This document shows positions 1 through 9,477 of a stretch of DNA of 64,000 nucleotides, in pieces (positions within the stretch are counted from its first letter, which is position 1; each line of letters begins with the position of its first letter). The stretch is from Pseudomonas sp. stari2. GTDB taxonomy: Bacteria; Pseudomonadota; Gammaproteobacteria; Pseudomonadales; Pseudomonadaceae. The stretch is taken from contig NZ_CP099760.1 of the NCBI RefSeq assembly GCF_040760005.1, positions 3,343,501 through 3,407,500 on the forward strand. Reading direction: 5' to 3'. The notes below the pieces were generated by a model that did no database searches, had not been told where the DNA came from, and was given only the letters and a program-made list of their open reading frames with translations. The translations under genes and the position numbers were made by a program.

Positions 1-1
1 A

Positions 2-976
2 CTGGATTTGAGCATTGAGGTGCTCGACTGGGCGCATTGCGATTATTACCTGGAACACGGACAGATGATGCCCGAGGACTGGTTCGAACAGCTCAAGGGC
101 TTCGACGCGATTTACTTCGGCGCCGTGGGCTGGCCGGAGAAAGTGCCGGACCATATTTCACTGTGGGGGTCGCTGCTGAAATTTCGCCGCGACTTCGACC
201 AGTACGTGAATATCCGTCCGGTACGCTTGTTCCCCGGGGTGCCATGCCCGTTGGCCGGGCGCGAACCGGGGGATATCGATTTCGTGGTGATTCGCGAGAA
301 CACCGAAGGTGAATATTCATCGGTCGGCGGCAAGATGTTCGAAGGCACCGAGCATGAGTTTGTGCTGCAGGAATCGGTCTTCACCCGCCGGGGTGTCGAC
401 CGGATTCTCAAGTTTGCCTTCGATCTGGCCCAGACCCGGCCACGCAAGCGCCTGACCGCAGCAACCAAGTCCAACGGCATTTCGATCAGCATGCCGTACT
501 GGGACGAGCGCACCGCGCTGATGGCCGCACAGTACCCGGAGATAACGTGGGACAAGCAGCACATCGATATCTTGTGTGCGCGGTTCGTTCTGCAACCGGA
601 TCGGTTCGATGTGGTGGTGGCGTCGAACCTGTTCGGCGATATCCTCTCCGATCTGGGGCCGGCGTGTGCCGGAACTATTGGTATTGCGCCGTCGGCCAAC
701 CTTGATCCGCAGCGACGCTTTCCGTCGCTGTTCGAGCCGGTCCATGGTTCGGCGCCGGACATCTATGGGCAGAACATCGCCAACCCGATTGCGATGATCT
801 GGTCCGGTGCGCTGATGCTCGATTTTCTGGGCAACGGTGACGAGCGTTATCGCGCAGCACACGACGGAATCTTGCAGGCGATCGAGCGGGTGATCGCCGA
901 GGGACCGATCACTCCAGACCTGGGCGGGAAGGGCTCGACCCAGGATGTCGGCAGGGCCATCGCGGAGTTCCTCTGA
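2..976 (+). CDS. Tartrate dehydrogenase / D-malate dehydrogenase (5'-truncated by window edge)
   Basis: NAD-dependent beta-decarboxylating dehydrogenase of the isocitrate/isopropylmalate dehydrogenase family; the best match from memory is tartrate dehydrogenase/decarboxylase (TtuC) or D-malate dehydrogenase (DmlA), cytoplasmic enzymes acting on tartrate or D-malate. Visible signatures are IRENTEGEYSS (substrate loop), TAATKSNGIS, the metal-binding stretch SNLFGDILSDLGP, and the C-terminal EPVHGSAPDI motif. The open frame runs to the window start without a stop, and about 35-40 N-terminal residues are missing compared with the usual 360 residues, so the true start lies upstream. The substrate cannot be fixed from sequence alone. 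Confidence 0.88.
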   Translation: MDLSIEVLDWAHCDYYLEHGQMMPEDWFEQLKGFDAIYFGAVGWPEKVPDHISLWGSLLKFRRDFDQYVNIRPVRLFPGVPCPLAGREPGDIDFVVIRENTEGEYSSVGGKMFEGTEHEFVLQESVFTRRGVDRILKFAFDLAQTRPRKRLTAATKSNGISISMPYWDERTALMAAQYPEITWDKQHIDILCARFVLQPDRFDVVVASNLFGDILSDLGPACAGTIGIAPSANLDPQRRFPSLFEPVHGSAPDIYGQNIANPIAMIWSGALMLDFLGNGDERYRAAHDGILQAIERVIAEGPITPDLGGKGSTQDVGRAIAEFL

Positions 977-1030
977 AGCATCGTCATCCTCTGCATGAGT
1001 GAGCCTGCTCGCTCATGCAGAGGGGCTGAA

Positions 1031-1957
1031 TCAGTAGCCTTTGTTGCGGTCGATCTGACCGCTCATGAGCTCGCCGCGTTCGAAGCAGCGGATGTTCTCC
1101 AGCAGGACAGCAAATGCGCTTTCCGGCTGGGTCATCGCCGCGATATGCGGCGTCAGCAGAATCTGCGGATGCCCCCAGAAGGGATGATCCGCCGGTGCCG
1201 GTTCGTTCTGCACCACATCCAGCACCGCGCCGCTGAGTTGCCCGCTGTCCAGCGCGTCGAGCAAGTCTTCTTCCACCAGATGCCCACCGCGCCCCATGTT
1301 GATCAGTGCCGCGCCATGAGGCAATTGGCGAAACAACTCCCGGTCGAGAATGCCACGGGTCTGCTCGGTCAGCGGCAATACGCACATCACAATGTCGCAC
1401 TGGCTCAGAAACGCCGGCAGTTGCTCGCGACCGGCAAAGCACTCGACGCCGGCAATCCGATGCGCACTACGCGCCCACCCCTTGAGGGCAAAGCCCAGAG
1501 GCTGCAAGGTGGCGAGAATCTGCTGCGCCTGAGTTCCGAGACCCATCACCCCCACCCGACGCTGATGCGCCGGCTGCAGCAGGTGCGCCTGCCAACAGCG
1601 CGCCATCTGCTGTTGGCGATAGCGCAACATATCCCGGTGCAAGCTGAGCACGGCAAAACTGGCGTACTCGCACATGCCTTGGGTGATCCCGGGATCGAGC
1701 AGGCGCACCACCGGAAGACTCGGCGGGATACGGCTCAGATCCAGTTGATCGACTCCGGCCGACAATGCAAACAACACCTGCAGATTTGGCAGCAACGCCT
1801 GCAAATCTTCCGGCGCCTGCCACGCCGCCAGATACTTGATGTCTGCGGGATCGCCGATGTCCGGCCAGACGCGCCATTCGATGTCCGGGGCATGTTCGGC
1901 GAACAGTGCTTTCCACTGTTCGCCGCGCACGGGGTCAGCTTTGTAGAGCAGGGCCAT
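1031..1957 (-). CDS. D-2-hydroxyacid dehydrogenase, GhrA-like glyoxylate/hydroxypyruvate reductase
   Basis: Cytoplasmic NAD(P)H-dependent reductase of 308 residues, closest in recall to GhrA, which reduces glyoxylate or hydroxypyruvate. The Rossmann motif GVMGLGTQA sits mid-protein, followed by the catalytic Arg (NMGRGGHLVEE), Glu (VVQNEPAP) and His (LTPHIAAMT). The frame is open further upstream, but ATG at 1957 gives the family's usual N-terminus (MALLYKADP) with a CAGGA Shine-Dalgarno-like stretch 8 bases before it. It is convergent with the tartrate/malate dehydrogenase and divergent from the aminotransferase gene. Physiological substrate is inferred. Confidence 0.88.
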   Translation of the reverse strand: MALLYKADPVRGEQWKALFAEHAPDIEWRVWPDIGDPADIKYLAAWQAPEDLQALLPNLQVLFALSAGVDQLDLSRIPPSLPVVRLLDPGITQGMCEYASFAVLSLHRDMLRYRQQQMARCWQAHLLQPAHQRRVGVMGLGTQAQQILATLQPLGFALKGWARSAHRIAGVECFAGREQLPAFLSQCDIVMCVLPLTEQTRGILDRELFRQLPHGAALINMGRGGHLVEEDLLDALDSGQLSGAVLDVVQNEPAPADHPFWGHPQILLTPHIAAMTQPESAFAVLLENIRCFERGELMSGQIDRNKGY

Positions 1958-2243
1958 GGTCAATTCCTGAGGAGGTTGAAGGTGCTCCCATGATCGCCCA
2001 ACCCCAGAGCAGGATCTGTCGAAAGCAGCGCTGCGAACACTGCGCGTCACGTCATATAAGCACGCGCCCGGCAGATTCGGCGGCCTGAAGGAATCTGCCG
2101 TTTGGCAGGGTGAAAACAGTCGATCCGGATTTCTCAGGGGCCAAGTTCGGCGTAGTTCGTTCCGCACAAGTCTTAATCTTAAGACCCTGTGTAACCACCT
2201 CCTGCATTCACTCCGGGCCGCCGGACTCACGAAGGGAAATGCC
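1958..2243. promoter_or_regulatory. Divergent intergenic region
   Basis: Non-coding stretch between the hydroxyacid dehydrogenase and the aminotransferase, which are transcribed away from each other. It should hold both promoters. A stretch with the sequence TCTTAATCTTAAGACC near 2170 contains the palindrome TCTTAAGA, a possible operator core; no regulator can be assigned. Confidence 0.35.
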
Positions 2244-3536
2244 ATGAACAGCCAAGTCGACCAAACGCCTCATTTACTCCATCAGCGTGATCAGTTCGTG
2301 CCACGCGGGCTGGTCACCGCTCATCCGCTGGTGATTGATCGCGCCCAGGGGGCGGAGTTGTGGGACGTGGACGGTCAGCGTTATCTGGACTTCGTCGGCG
2401 GCATTGGCGTGCTGAACATCGGCCATAACCATTCCAAAGTGGTTGCAGCGGTGCAGGCCCAATTGCAAAAAGTCTCGCACGCCTGCTTTCAGGTGGTGGC
2501 CTACAAGCCGTATCTGGATCTGGCCCAGCGTTTGTGCGAAATGATAGGTGGCGAGGAACACTACAAAGCAGCGTTCTTCACCTCCGGTGCCGAAGCCGTG
2601 GAGAACGCGGTGAAAATCGCCCGCGCTCACACCAACCGCTCTGCGGTGATCTCCTTCCGCGGCGGTTTCCATGGACGCACCTTGCTCGGCACCACTTTGA
2701 CCGGCATGAGCCAGCCCTACAAACAGAACTTCGGGCCATTCGCGCCGGAGGTGTTTCACACCCCATATCCAAATGCCTATCGCGGCGTCACCAGTGAGAT
2801 GGCGCTCAAGGCGCTGGACGAGTTGCTCGCCACTCAGGTTGCGCCGGAGCGGGTTGCGGCGATCATCATTGAACCCGTACAGGGCGACGGTGGCTTCCTT
2901 GCGGCGCCGGCACAATTCCTCCAGGCATTGCGCGAGTTGACCCACAAGCACGGCATCGTGCTGATCCTCGATGAAATACAGACTGGATTCGGTCGCACCG
3001 GCAAGTGGTTCGGTTTCCAACACGCCGGCATCCAGCCTGACCTGGTCACCGTAGCCAAGAGTCTGGCCGGCGGGCTGCCGTTGTCGGGTGTGGTCGGCAA
3101 AGCCGACATCATGGATTCGCCATTGCCCGGTGGCCTCGGCGGCACCTACGGCGGCAACGCACTTTCCTGCGCAGCGGCCCTGGCGGTGATCGACGCCTAT
3201 GAAGAAGAGGCACTGCTCGAACGTGGCGATGCATTGGGTAAGCGCCTGCGTGAGGGCTTGTTGCAGTTGCAGCGCCGTCATCCGCAAATCGGTGACGTAC
3301 GCGGCACCGGATTCATGCTGGCCATCGAGCTGGTCAAGAACGATGAAGCGCGCTCCCCGGACGCAGATCTGAACCAGCGTGTGATCGATGAAGCGCGCAA
3401 AGGTGGCTTGCTGGTGATCAAGTGCGGCGTCTATCGCAACGTCTTGCGGTTCCTCGCGCCACTGGTGACGACCGAAGCGCAGATCGATGAAGCGTTGCAG
3501 ATTCTGCAGGCTGCGTTGGCACGGGTATTGAACTGA
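2244..3536 (+). CDS. gabT: 4-aminobutyrate aminotransferase (class III PLP aminotransferase)
   Basis: Class III pyridoxal-phosphate aminotransferase of 430 residues, the normal GabT/PuuE length. It would transfer the amino group of GABA or a similar omega-amino acid to 2-oxoglutarate. Evidence: FFTSGAEAVENAVKIAR near residue 111, the PLP-ring Asp243 in ILDEIQTGFGRTG, and the Schiff-base Lys272 in TVAKSLAGGLPL. The aldehyde dehydrogenase at 4.9-6.3 kb could oxidise the semialdehyde product, and an AsnC-type regulator lies between. GabT versus a paralogue such as PuuE is not resolved. Confidence 0.85.
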   Translation: MNSQVDQTPHLLHQRDQFVPRGLVTAHPLVIDRAQGAELWDVDGQRYLDFVGGIGVLNIGHNHSKVVAAVQAQLQKVSHACFQVVAYKPYLDLAQRLCEMIGGEEHYKAAFFTSGAEAVENAVKIARAHTNRSAVISFRGGFHGRTLLGTTLTGMSQPYKQNFGPFAPEVFHTPYPNAYRGVTSEMALKALDELLATQVAPERVAAIIIEPVQGDGGFLAAPAQFLQALRELTHKHGIVLILDEIQTGFGRTGKWFGFQHAGIQPDLVTVAKSLAGGLPLSGVVGKADIMDSPLPGGLGGTYGGNALSCAAALAVIDAYEEEALLERGDALGKRLREGLLQLQRRHPQIGDVRGTGFMLAIELVKNDEARSPDADLNQRVIDEARKGGLLVIKCGVYRNVLRFLAPLVTTEAQIDEALQILQAALARVLN

Positions 3537-3632
3537 TGTCCGCCGGGTTCAGCGGCGCGGTCGCTGACCAGCGTCGCTGAACCTTTTTGGCGCACGGATT
3601 GATGAAACGCATCATCGGAGGCTGTGTACACC

Positions 3633-4289
3633 ATGGGGCTGACTGATTATCGAGCACTGCTCATCGATTGCGACGAAGTCCTGGTTGACCGTGATTCGGG
3701 GGTCTGGACAGCGCTGCAGCCGTTGCTCGACAGCCGGGGCGGGCGCCCGGACAAGGAACAGGTGCTGGGCGAGTTTCGCGAGGTGGTGCAGGCGCTCTAT
3801 CCCCGCTTTGCCGAATTGGGCTTCAGTGGATTGCTGTGTTTTGCCCATCGCCAACTGGCCGAGCGCTGGAGCTTGAAAGCCAGTTGGGAGGAGGGCATGA
3901 GTTTCGCGCGTTCCGCTGCCAACTGGTCATTGTTCGAAGACGCGCCGGGAGCGATGCTGTACTTGCGCAAGTTTTATCGCCTGCTGGTCGTGGGCGACCG
4001 GGATGCCGAGGATCGCGCCGTGTTGTGCGAGCATCTGGGGATCGTGGCCGATGACTTTATTTCGCTGGCCAGCGATCCGCTGCGGGACGAGGACTGGTTG
4101 AATGCCAACGAGCTGAGGCCGGAGCACATTCTGCGCGTGACCCGACCTGTCGCCCGCGGTCCGGCACTTACCGATGTGTGTCTGATCGGTCGTGAACGGG
4201 TGAAACAACCGACCCCATGCGCTGCGGATTATTGCATCAACAGCATGGCTGACCTGGTCGCACAGCATCAGATGTGTTTACGGCGCTGA
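3633..4289 (+). CDS. HAD-family hydrolase
   Basis: Haloacid-dehalogenase-like hydrolase of 218 residues. Motif I appears near the N-terminus as LLIDCDEVLVD, with the nucleophile and acid/base Asp spaced two apart. A later VVGDRDAEDR and ASDPLRDED region replaces the usual GD..ND motif IV, so metal binding may be atypical. GTG at 3624 is an alternative start, but ATG at 3633 lies 12 bases after GGAG. The gene sits between the aminotransferase and the AsnC regulator in the same direction. Substrate unknown; phosphatase or dehalogenase activity are both possible. Confidence 0.7.
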   Translation: MGLTDYRALLIDCDEVLVDRDSGVWTALQPLLDSRGGRPDKEQVLGEFREVVQALYPRFAELGFSGLLCFAHRQLAERWSLKASWEEGMSFARSAANWSLFEDAPGAMLYLRKFYRLLVVGDRDAEDRAVLCEHLGIVADDFISLASDPLRDEDWLNANELRPEHILRVTRPVARGPALTDVCLIGRERVKQPTPCAADYCINSMADLVAQHQMCLRR

Positions 4290-4334
4290 TTTTGCTAGTA
4301 GATTGTCCTACAAATGGCAGTCAAGAGGTTCGCA

Positions 4335-4823
4335 ATGGAAGGTTTAGTCAAACTGGACCGCATCGACATCAGTATCCTGGTTGAGTTGCAGAAGGACGGG
4401 CGCATGACCAATGTGAGTCTGGCCGATGCCGTGGGATTGTCGGCCAGCCCCTGCCTGCAACGGGTCAAACGGCTGGAATCGGCCGGGTACATTTCCAGCT
4501 ACAAGGCACACCTGAACCTGGCGAAGATCACCGAATCGGTAACGGTCTTCACCGAAATCACCCTGAGTGACCACAAGCGCGAAGACTTCGCCAAATTCGA
4601 GTCGAATATCCGACTGGTGGATGAAGTGCTCGAGTGCCATTTGATCAGTGGTGGCTACGATTATCTGGTGCGTTTCATGACGCGCAGTATTCAGCACTAT
4701 CAGGAAGTGATTGAAAGCCTGCTGGATAAAAACATCGGCATTTCCAAGTACTTCAGCTACATCGTCATCAAATCCCCGGTGCTCAAGGACGGTGTGCCGT
4801 TGCGCAAGTTGTTGCGGCACTGA
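4335..4823 (+). CDS. Lrp/AsnC-family transcriptional regulator
   Basis: Amino-acid-responsive DNA-binding protein of 162 residues. The N-terminal winged helix reads LDRIDISILVELQKDGRM...SLADAVGLSASPCLQRVKRLESAGYI, typical of AsnC proteins, followed by the alpha/beta RAM ligand domain with the GGYDYLVRF core. ATG at 4335 is preferred over ATG 4314 because AAGAGG lies 6 bases upstream. It lies between gabT-HAD and the convergent aldehyde dehydrogenase, so it is a plausible regulator of either. Effector unknown. Confidence 0.87.
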   Translation: MEGLVKLDRIDISILVELQKDGRMTNVSLADAVGLSASPCLQRVKRLESAGYISSYKAHLNLAKITESVTVFTEITLSDHKREDFAKFESNIRLVDEVLECHLISGGYDYLVRFMTRSIQHYQEVIESLLDKNIGISKYFSYIVIKSPVLKDGVPLRKLLRH

Positions 4824-4851
4824 AGCTCCATACATCCATCAGGCGCAAACA

Positions 4852-4880
4852 GGGGGACAGCTGGCTGTCCCCCATTATTT
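4852..4880. terminator. Bidirectional intrinsic terminator between convergent genes
   Basis: Perfect 9-bp stem GGGGGACAG / CTGTCCCCC around a CTGG loop, followed on the plus strand by ATTATTT. It lies exactly between the ends of the convergent AsnC regulator and aldehyde dehydrogenase genes. Confidence 0.75.
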
Positions 4881-4881
4881 G

Positions 4882-6345
4882 CTAGCCACCAAAGCCAACG
4901 ATGGCTTTGGTTTCCAGATACTCCTCAAAGCCGTAGACACCAAATTCACGACCATTGCCGGATCGTTTGTAGCCACCGAACGGTGCCATGGGATTCCATG
5001 CAGGGTGGTTGAGCAGCACTTGTCCAGCGCGGATGCGTGAGGCAACGGCACGTGCATGATCAAGGTTGCGGGATTGAACGTGGGCGCTCAGTCCGTACAC
5101 CGTGTCGTTGGCGATCGCGACAGCCTCATCGAGCGTTTCATAGGCAATGATGCACAGCACCGGCCCGAAGATTTCCTCCTGGGCAATGCGCATGCTCGAA
5201 TCAACCTCGGAAAATACAGTCGCTCGGGCATAGAAGCCCGTTTCATGACCAGGCACGCGGCCTGGTCCGCCGCAGACGAGTTTGGCCCCTTCACTCAGGC
5301 CCGATTCGATCATGGCTTGCACGCGCTTGAACTGGGCCTCATTGGCGATCGGACCGAGTACCGTCTCTTCCGATTGTGGATCTCCCACGATGATCGCGTT
5401 GGCGGTTGCGGCGGCCAGTGCCTCGACTTCCGCCAGCCGTTCCCTTGGTACGATCATTCTGGTCGGGGCGCTGCAGGATTGCCCGACGTTGCGAAACGCC
5501 GTCATCACACCCAGTGGCACGACTTTGGCGAAATCGGCATCGGGCAACAGCACATTGGGTGACTTGCCGCCCAGTTCCTGGGTGACGCGTTTCACTGTAG
5601 GGGCGGCCGCTTGCGCGACCAATGCACCTGCACGGTTTGAACCGGTGATCGAAATCATATCGATATCCGGGTGTGCAGCCATGGCGCCGCCGACGTCAGG
5701 GCCTGTGCCATTTACCAGATTGAAGACACCCGGTGGCAGGCCGGCGTCATGCACCAGTTGGGCGAAAAGAAGGGCACTGAGCGGTGACAGTTCGCTAGGT
5801 TTCAGTACCACTGTGCATCCGGCCGCAATAGCCGGAGCCACCTTGGCGGTGATTTGATAAAGCGGCCAGTTCCAGGGGGTGATGAGACCGCAGACGCCGA
5901 TGGGTTCGCGTTCAATCGCGGTGCCGTCTTCAACCGACTGGAAGCGATAGGTGGACAGCAGATCACGGGCAATCCGAACGTGTTCGGCCGCCAACGGCAC
6001 TTGCATCGCTCGGGCGAAACCGATGGCAGCGCCCATTTCCAGAGATAACGCCTGCGCAAGGGACTCTTTTCGCTCAAGGATCAGGTCGTAAATCTTTCCA
6101 AGAAAGACCGCACGTGCTTCGGCGGAGGTCGCAGACCAGCCAGGAAACGCCGCACGTGCTGCAGCGACTGCCCGATCAACGTCCTCGGCCGCCCCACTGG
6201 CGACCTCTGCAACAACGCTTTCAGTCGCCGGATTGACCACGGGCAAACTGGCAGGTGTGGCCGGCGAAGTCCAGCCACCATTGATATAAAACCGCTGAGA
6301 CGTTTGCGGATCCACGGGGTAGATATTCGAAGAGTGTGTTGTCAT
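4882..6345 (-). CDS. NAD(P)-dependent aldehyde dehydrogenase
   Basis: Aldehyde dehydrogenase superfamily enzyme of 487 residues that oxidises an aldehyde to the acid. Seen: the cofactor-site motif ITPWNWPLYQ, the general-base Glu in VTQELGGKSPN, the catalytic Cys in NVGQSCSAPTR, and EEIFGPVL near the C-terminus. ATG at 6345 is chosen because AAGGAG lies about 9 bases upstream; the frame is open further but lacks a ribosome site. Together with the nearby GABA-type aminotransferase it could complete amine-to-acid conversion. The exact substrate is not deducible. Confidence 0.87.
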   Translation of the reverse strand: MTTHSSNIYPVDPQTSQRFYINGGWTSPATPASLPVVNPATESVVAEVASGAAEDVDRAVAAARAAFPGWSATSAEARAVFLGKIYDLILERKESLAQALSLEMGAAIGFARAMQVPLAAEHVRIARDLLSTYRFQSVEDGTAIEREPIGVCGLITPWNWPLYQITAKVAPAIAAGCTVVLKPSELSPLSALLFAQLVHDAGLPPGVFNLVNGTGPDVGGAMAAHPDIDMISITGSNRAGALVAQAAAPTVKRVTQELGGKSPNVLLPDADFAKVVPLGVMTAFRNVGQSCSAPTRMIVPRERLAEVEALAAATANAIIVGDPQSEETVLGPIANEAQFKRVQAMIESGLSEGAKLVCGGPGRVPGHETGFYARATVFSEVDSSMRIAQEEIFGPVLCIIAYETLDEAVAIANDTVYGLSAHVQSRNLDHARAVASRIRAGQVLLNHPAWNPMAPFGGYKRSGNGREFGVYGFEEYLETKAIVGFGG

Positions 6346-7079
6346 CCAACGAGCTCCTTGGAGTACTGATGAGGGGGCTGCTGACAGCAGCGGCAGAGGG
6401 AGGTCAGAGCAACACCGTGGCATCGGTACATGCCTGGTACCCTGCGGTCTGGATAAACTAGCAAAAGCGCCCAGTCGAAATATGCCGTTCTTAAAGTCGG
6501 CAAGGGATAATCTGCTGTATCTCAGGGGCTGACGTGATTCGACGCGGCGTCGCGGTATATCAGAATCTGAACGAGGGTGATCTCGAACTTGTTTTCGTGA
6601 AGTTCCGCCTCTGATGTCGCAAAGCGGCTCGGAAAAATCGGTTCATTTCAGACCATATCCTGGTGTTCTGCGCTGTCTCGTCGTTGGGTTCGGTTGCTGC
6701 CGATCGAACAGCGGCCGCGCACAGCAACAGCGCATCAACCACTCTGATCGAATCCGCTTCGCGTCAGTATGGTGATGGACAGTTGGACCAGCCGCTGCAA
6801 CGCTGGAGCGGGCCCTGCATATCCCTAATGTCTTTACGATACTCACCGTGAATATTCGACCCATCTAGCAGTGCTACCAACCAATCGGGTACCTGGCAGA
6901 GAGTACTTTGGACGGACTTTTTTCTAGGAACAGTTTCACGATCTCAAGTGCTCTAGCACCTGCCTCTACACGACTGTTAGCGATAGATGCCAGTGTTTTG
7001 GAGCCTTTAAAAGAACAAGCAACCGGATTCAGGTTCGGAAATTGCTAGGAGACTCGTGTAAAAAACTGGGAGCAGGCCC
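6346..7079. other. Gene-poor region at the left edge of the catabolic island
   Basis: About 730 bases in which no frame gives a recognisable protein and no repeat or mobile-element end could be identified. Composition becomes AT-richer towards 7000. It should contain the promoters of the aldehyde dehydrogenase and the LuxR-type regulator, and is the natural place for the left boundary of the 7-25 kb island. Confidence 0.4.
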
Positions 7080-7799
7080 ATGCATATCAACCAAATGGAC
7101 ATGACGAATTCTGAGCTTGGCCTTTTTGCCAAGATCGTCTGGCGACTTCGAACGGGTGGGGCGGGGGATGAGGTTCGTCAGCAGGTGCTCGGTGATGTTA
7201 CCCAGCTGCTTCGATCTGACTTCGGAGCCTCTTACCTTTGGGATAGCTCAAGGGGACGATCCACGCGTTGCGCTGCAGTCAATATTGATGCGCGTATGCT
7301 GCGCCAATACGATGAGCAGATTCACACGCACGATACCGTAACGCCGGTGTTACGAGCCCAAGGGCAAGCTGCTTGTGTGGATGATGTCATTGGTCGGCGT
7401 ACATTGGAGCGCAGTGAGCATTACGCCGAGTTCCTCAGACCCTGTGGGATGCATCATGGAGTGAACGTTTTCTTCTTCAACCAGGGACGGGATGTGGGGG
7501 ATCTGCGCATATGGCGCAGTGCCGACCAACCTGCATTTGGTCCCAGGGAGCTCACTCTGCTGAACGCTCTCACGCCGTACTTCCAGCAAGCGCTCTCGGT
7601 TGAGCTGCCTTTAAACGGAGCCCTAAGTCCGCGAGAGCGTGCTGTTGTCGAGCATGTAGCAGCTGGGCGCAGTGACAAGGAGATCGCGCGCCTCATGTCC
7701 ATTGGCTTCACAACGGTACGTACCCATCTCAAAAACGCCATGGCCAAGACCCATTCGAGCAATCGAACCGAGCTCGCCATGCGAGTGGGAATGCACTGA
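7080..7799 (+). CDS. LuxR-family transcriptional regulator
   Basis: Protein of 239 residues with a C-terminal LuxR helix-turn-helix: LSPRERAVVEHVAAGRSDKEIAR followed by TTVRTHLKNAMAKT, about residues 180-232. The N-terminal 170 residues resemble a GAF-like sensor (SDFGASYLW...), not an acyl-homoserine-lactone domain, so it is not an obvious quorum sensor. It lies directly upstream of the secreted amidase and first porin, same strand, and is a candidate regulator for them. ATGs at codons 6 and 8 are alternative starts. Confidence 0.85.
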   Translation: MHINQMDMTNSELGLFAKIVWRLRTGGAGDEVRQQVLGDVTQLLRSDFGASYLWDSSRGRSTRCAAVNIDARMLRQYDEQIHTHDTVTPVLRAQGQAACVDDVIGRRTLERSEHYAEFLRPCGMHHGVNVFFFNQGRDVGDLRIWRSADQPAFGPRELTLLNALTPYFQQALSVELPLNGALSPRERAVVEHVAAGRSDKEIARLMSIGFTTVRTHLKNAMAKTHSSNRTELAMRVGMH

Positions 7800-7897
7800 A
7801 CCTCCTCATTTATGAGGATGTTTGCCGGATATTTTCCTGTGCGTAAATGAATCATCGAGACCTGCAGTGGGGATCGACTGATTCTCAAGGAATATCC

Positions 7898-9409
7898 GTG
7901 AAGACCAGACTCTCCTGTTTAGCGATTGGCCTTTTGGCAGCAAGCGTTGGCGCATCGGCGTCGAGCGTACCGCAAGACTTCTACCTGATGAGTGCTGAAC
8001 AGACGGCACAAGCCATCTGCGAAAAGAAGGTCTCCAGTGAATCGGTTGTCAGTTACTGGCTGGCCCGTATTGACGCGCATCCTGAGCTTAATGCCTTCAT
8101 TTCTCTAGACCCAAAGCGAGCCTTGGGCGAAGCGCGTGCTGCAGATGAACGCCTCGCCAAGGGGGAGCAGTGTCTTCCATTGGGCGGTGTCCCTATAGCA
8201 ATCAAGGACAACATTCAGGTCGTTGGTTTCACGAACACAGCAGGCACGCCAGCGCTCGCTAATTTCTTTCCGAAAGCCAATGCACCGATTATCGATAGGC
8301 TACAGGCTGCAGGCGCCATTGTGGTCGGCAAAACCAATATGCATGAGCTCGCGTTTGGCGCTACCGGCTACAACACTGCCTTTCATCTTCCACAGCAGGT
8401 CGGTGTGCGCAATGCCTTTGACAACTCTCGCATTGCCGGTGGTTCGTCATCAGGGAGTGCCGCCGCTCTGGGCGCTCGCTTGATTCCAATCGCTATGGGG
8501 ACAGATACAGGTGGCTCTAGCCGTGAGCCTTGCGCGCTAAATGGCTGTGTCGGTTTTCGCCCAACGGTGGGTCGATATAGCGGCGTAGGCATCACGCCTA
8601 TTTCGACGAGTCGCGATACGGCAGGCCCAATGGCCAATTCGGTTGGAGATGTCGTGTTACTGGATTCGATTCTTAGCGGTTCTTCACCTCTGAAGCCAAT
8701 TCCGGCCCACCAGATTCGACTGGGCATTCCAGATTTCTTCTGGGCAGATTTAGAACCGGAAGTCTTGACACAGGCCAGCGCCGCCGTAGAGAAGCTCCGC
8801 AGTTCAGGCGTTGAGGTCGTCTCAGTCAGTATGCCGGGTATCGGTCAATTGGCATCAGCTGTGGCAACGCCAGTCGCCATCATGGAAGCGCGCAAGGCCC
8901 TGACCGATTACCTGAAATCACAATCGACCGGAGTGTCATTCGAAACCCTGGTCGCCAACATTTCGAGTCCCGACGTTCAAGGTATTTTCTCGGCCATGGT
9001 GGTGCCGGGTAATGTCCCTGGGCCTGATGGAAAGATGATTCCTGGCGGCCCGGCTTATGCGCAAGCGATCAAGACGGGTGTCCCAGCCTTGCTGGCTCTC
9101 TATCAGAAGACCTTCGCGGACAACAAGCTCGACGCTCTTCTGTTCCCCACGGTTCCAGAGGTGGCAATCAAGACCGGACCTGACGCCGGAACGCCTCAAA
9201 AATTTGGTCGGATTATTCGAAACACCGACCCGAGCAGCAACGTAAGGATGCCGGGGCTCAGTCTTCCCGTAGGTGTTGGGAAAGAGTCCGGACTTCCTGT
9301 CGGTATGGAGATTGACGGATTGCCTGGAATGGACGACCAGCTCCTGGCAATCGGTCGCACGCTTGAGTCGATCTGGGGGCAGGGGCCACTTTCGCCCATA
9401 GCACGCTGA
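7898..9409 (+). CDS. Secreted amidase-signature hydrolase, candidate mandelamide hydrolase
   Basis: Amidase-signature enzyme of 503 residues hydrolysing an amide to acid plus ammonia. The Ser-cisSer-Lys triad is visible as Lys103 (AIKDN), Ser183 in GGSSSGSAAA and nucleophile Ser207 in GTDTGGSSR. GTG 7898 is chosen because AAGGA lies 7 bases upstream and it gives a clean signal peptide (KTR, then LAIGLLAASVGASA), implying periplasmic location. Mandelamide hydrolases belong to this family, and the mandelate genes in the same island make mandelamide the leading candidate substrate; that is inference. Arylacetonitrilases often release some amide, which this enzyme could recover. Confidence 0.82.
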   Translation: MKTRLSCLAIGLLAASVGASASSVPQDFYLMSAEQTAQAICEKKVSSESVVSYWLARIDAHPELNAFISLDPKRALGEARAADERLAKGEQCLPLGGVPIAIKDNIQVVGFTNTAGTPALANFFPKANAPIIDRLQAAGAIVVGKTNMHELAFGATGYNTAFHLPQQVGVRNAFDNSRIAGGSSSGSAAALGARLIPIAMGTDTGGSSREPCALNGCVGFRPTVGRYSGVGITPISTSRDTAGPMANSVGDVVLLDSILSGSSPLKPIPAHQIRLGIPDFFWADLEPEVLTQASAAVEKLRSSGVEVVSVSMPGIGQLASAVATPVAIMEARKALTDYLKSQSTGVSFETLVANISSPDVQGIFSAMVVPGNVPGPDGKMIPGGPAYAQAIKTGVPALLALYQKTFADNKLDALLFPTVPEVAIKTGPDAGTPQKFGRIIRNTDPSSNVRMPGLSLPVGVGKESGLPVGMEIDGLPGMDDQLLAIGRTLESIWGQGPLSPIAR

Positions 9410-9477
9410 TCGGTTGTTCTTATCCTGAGCGCAGTTGCCCTGGCTGCGCGAATAAAAACCTTTTTCGGATTAAATGA

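Noticed and set aside
6663..6851. Small frames in the 6.35-7.08 kb gap
   Set aside because: No ribosome sites, no recognisable domains, and overlapping frames on both strands of similar quality.
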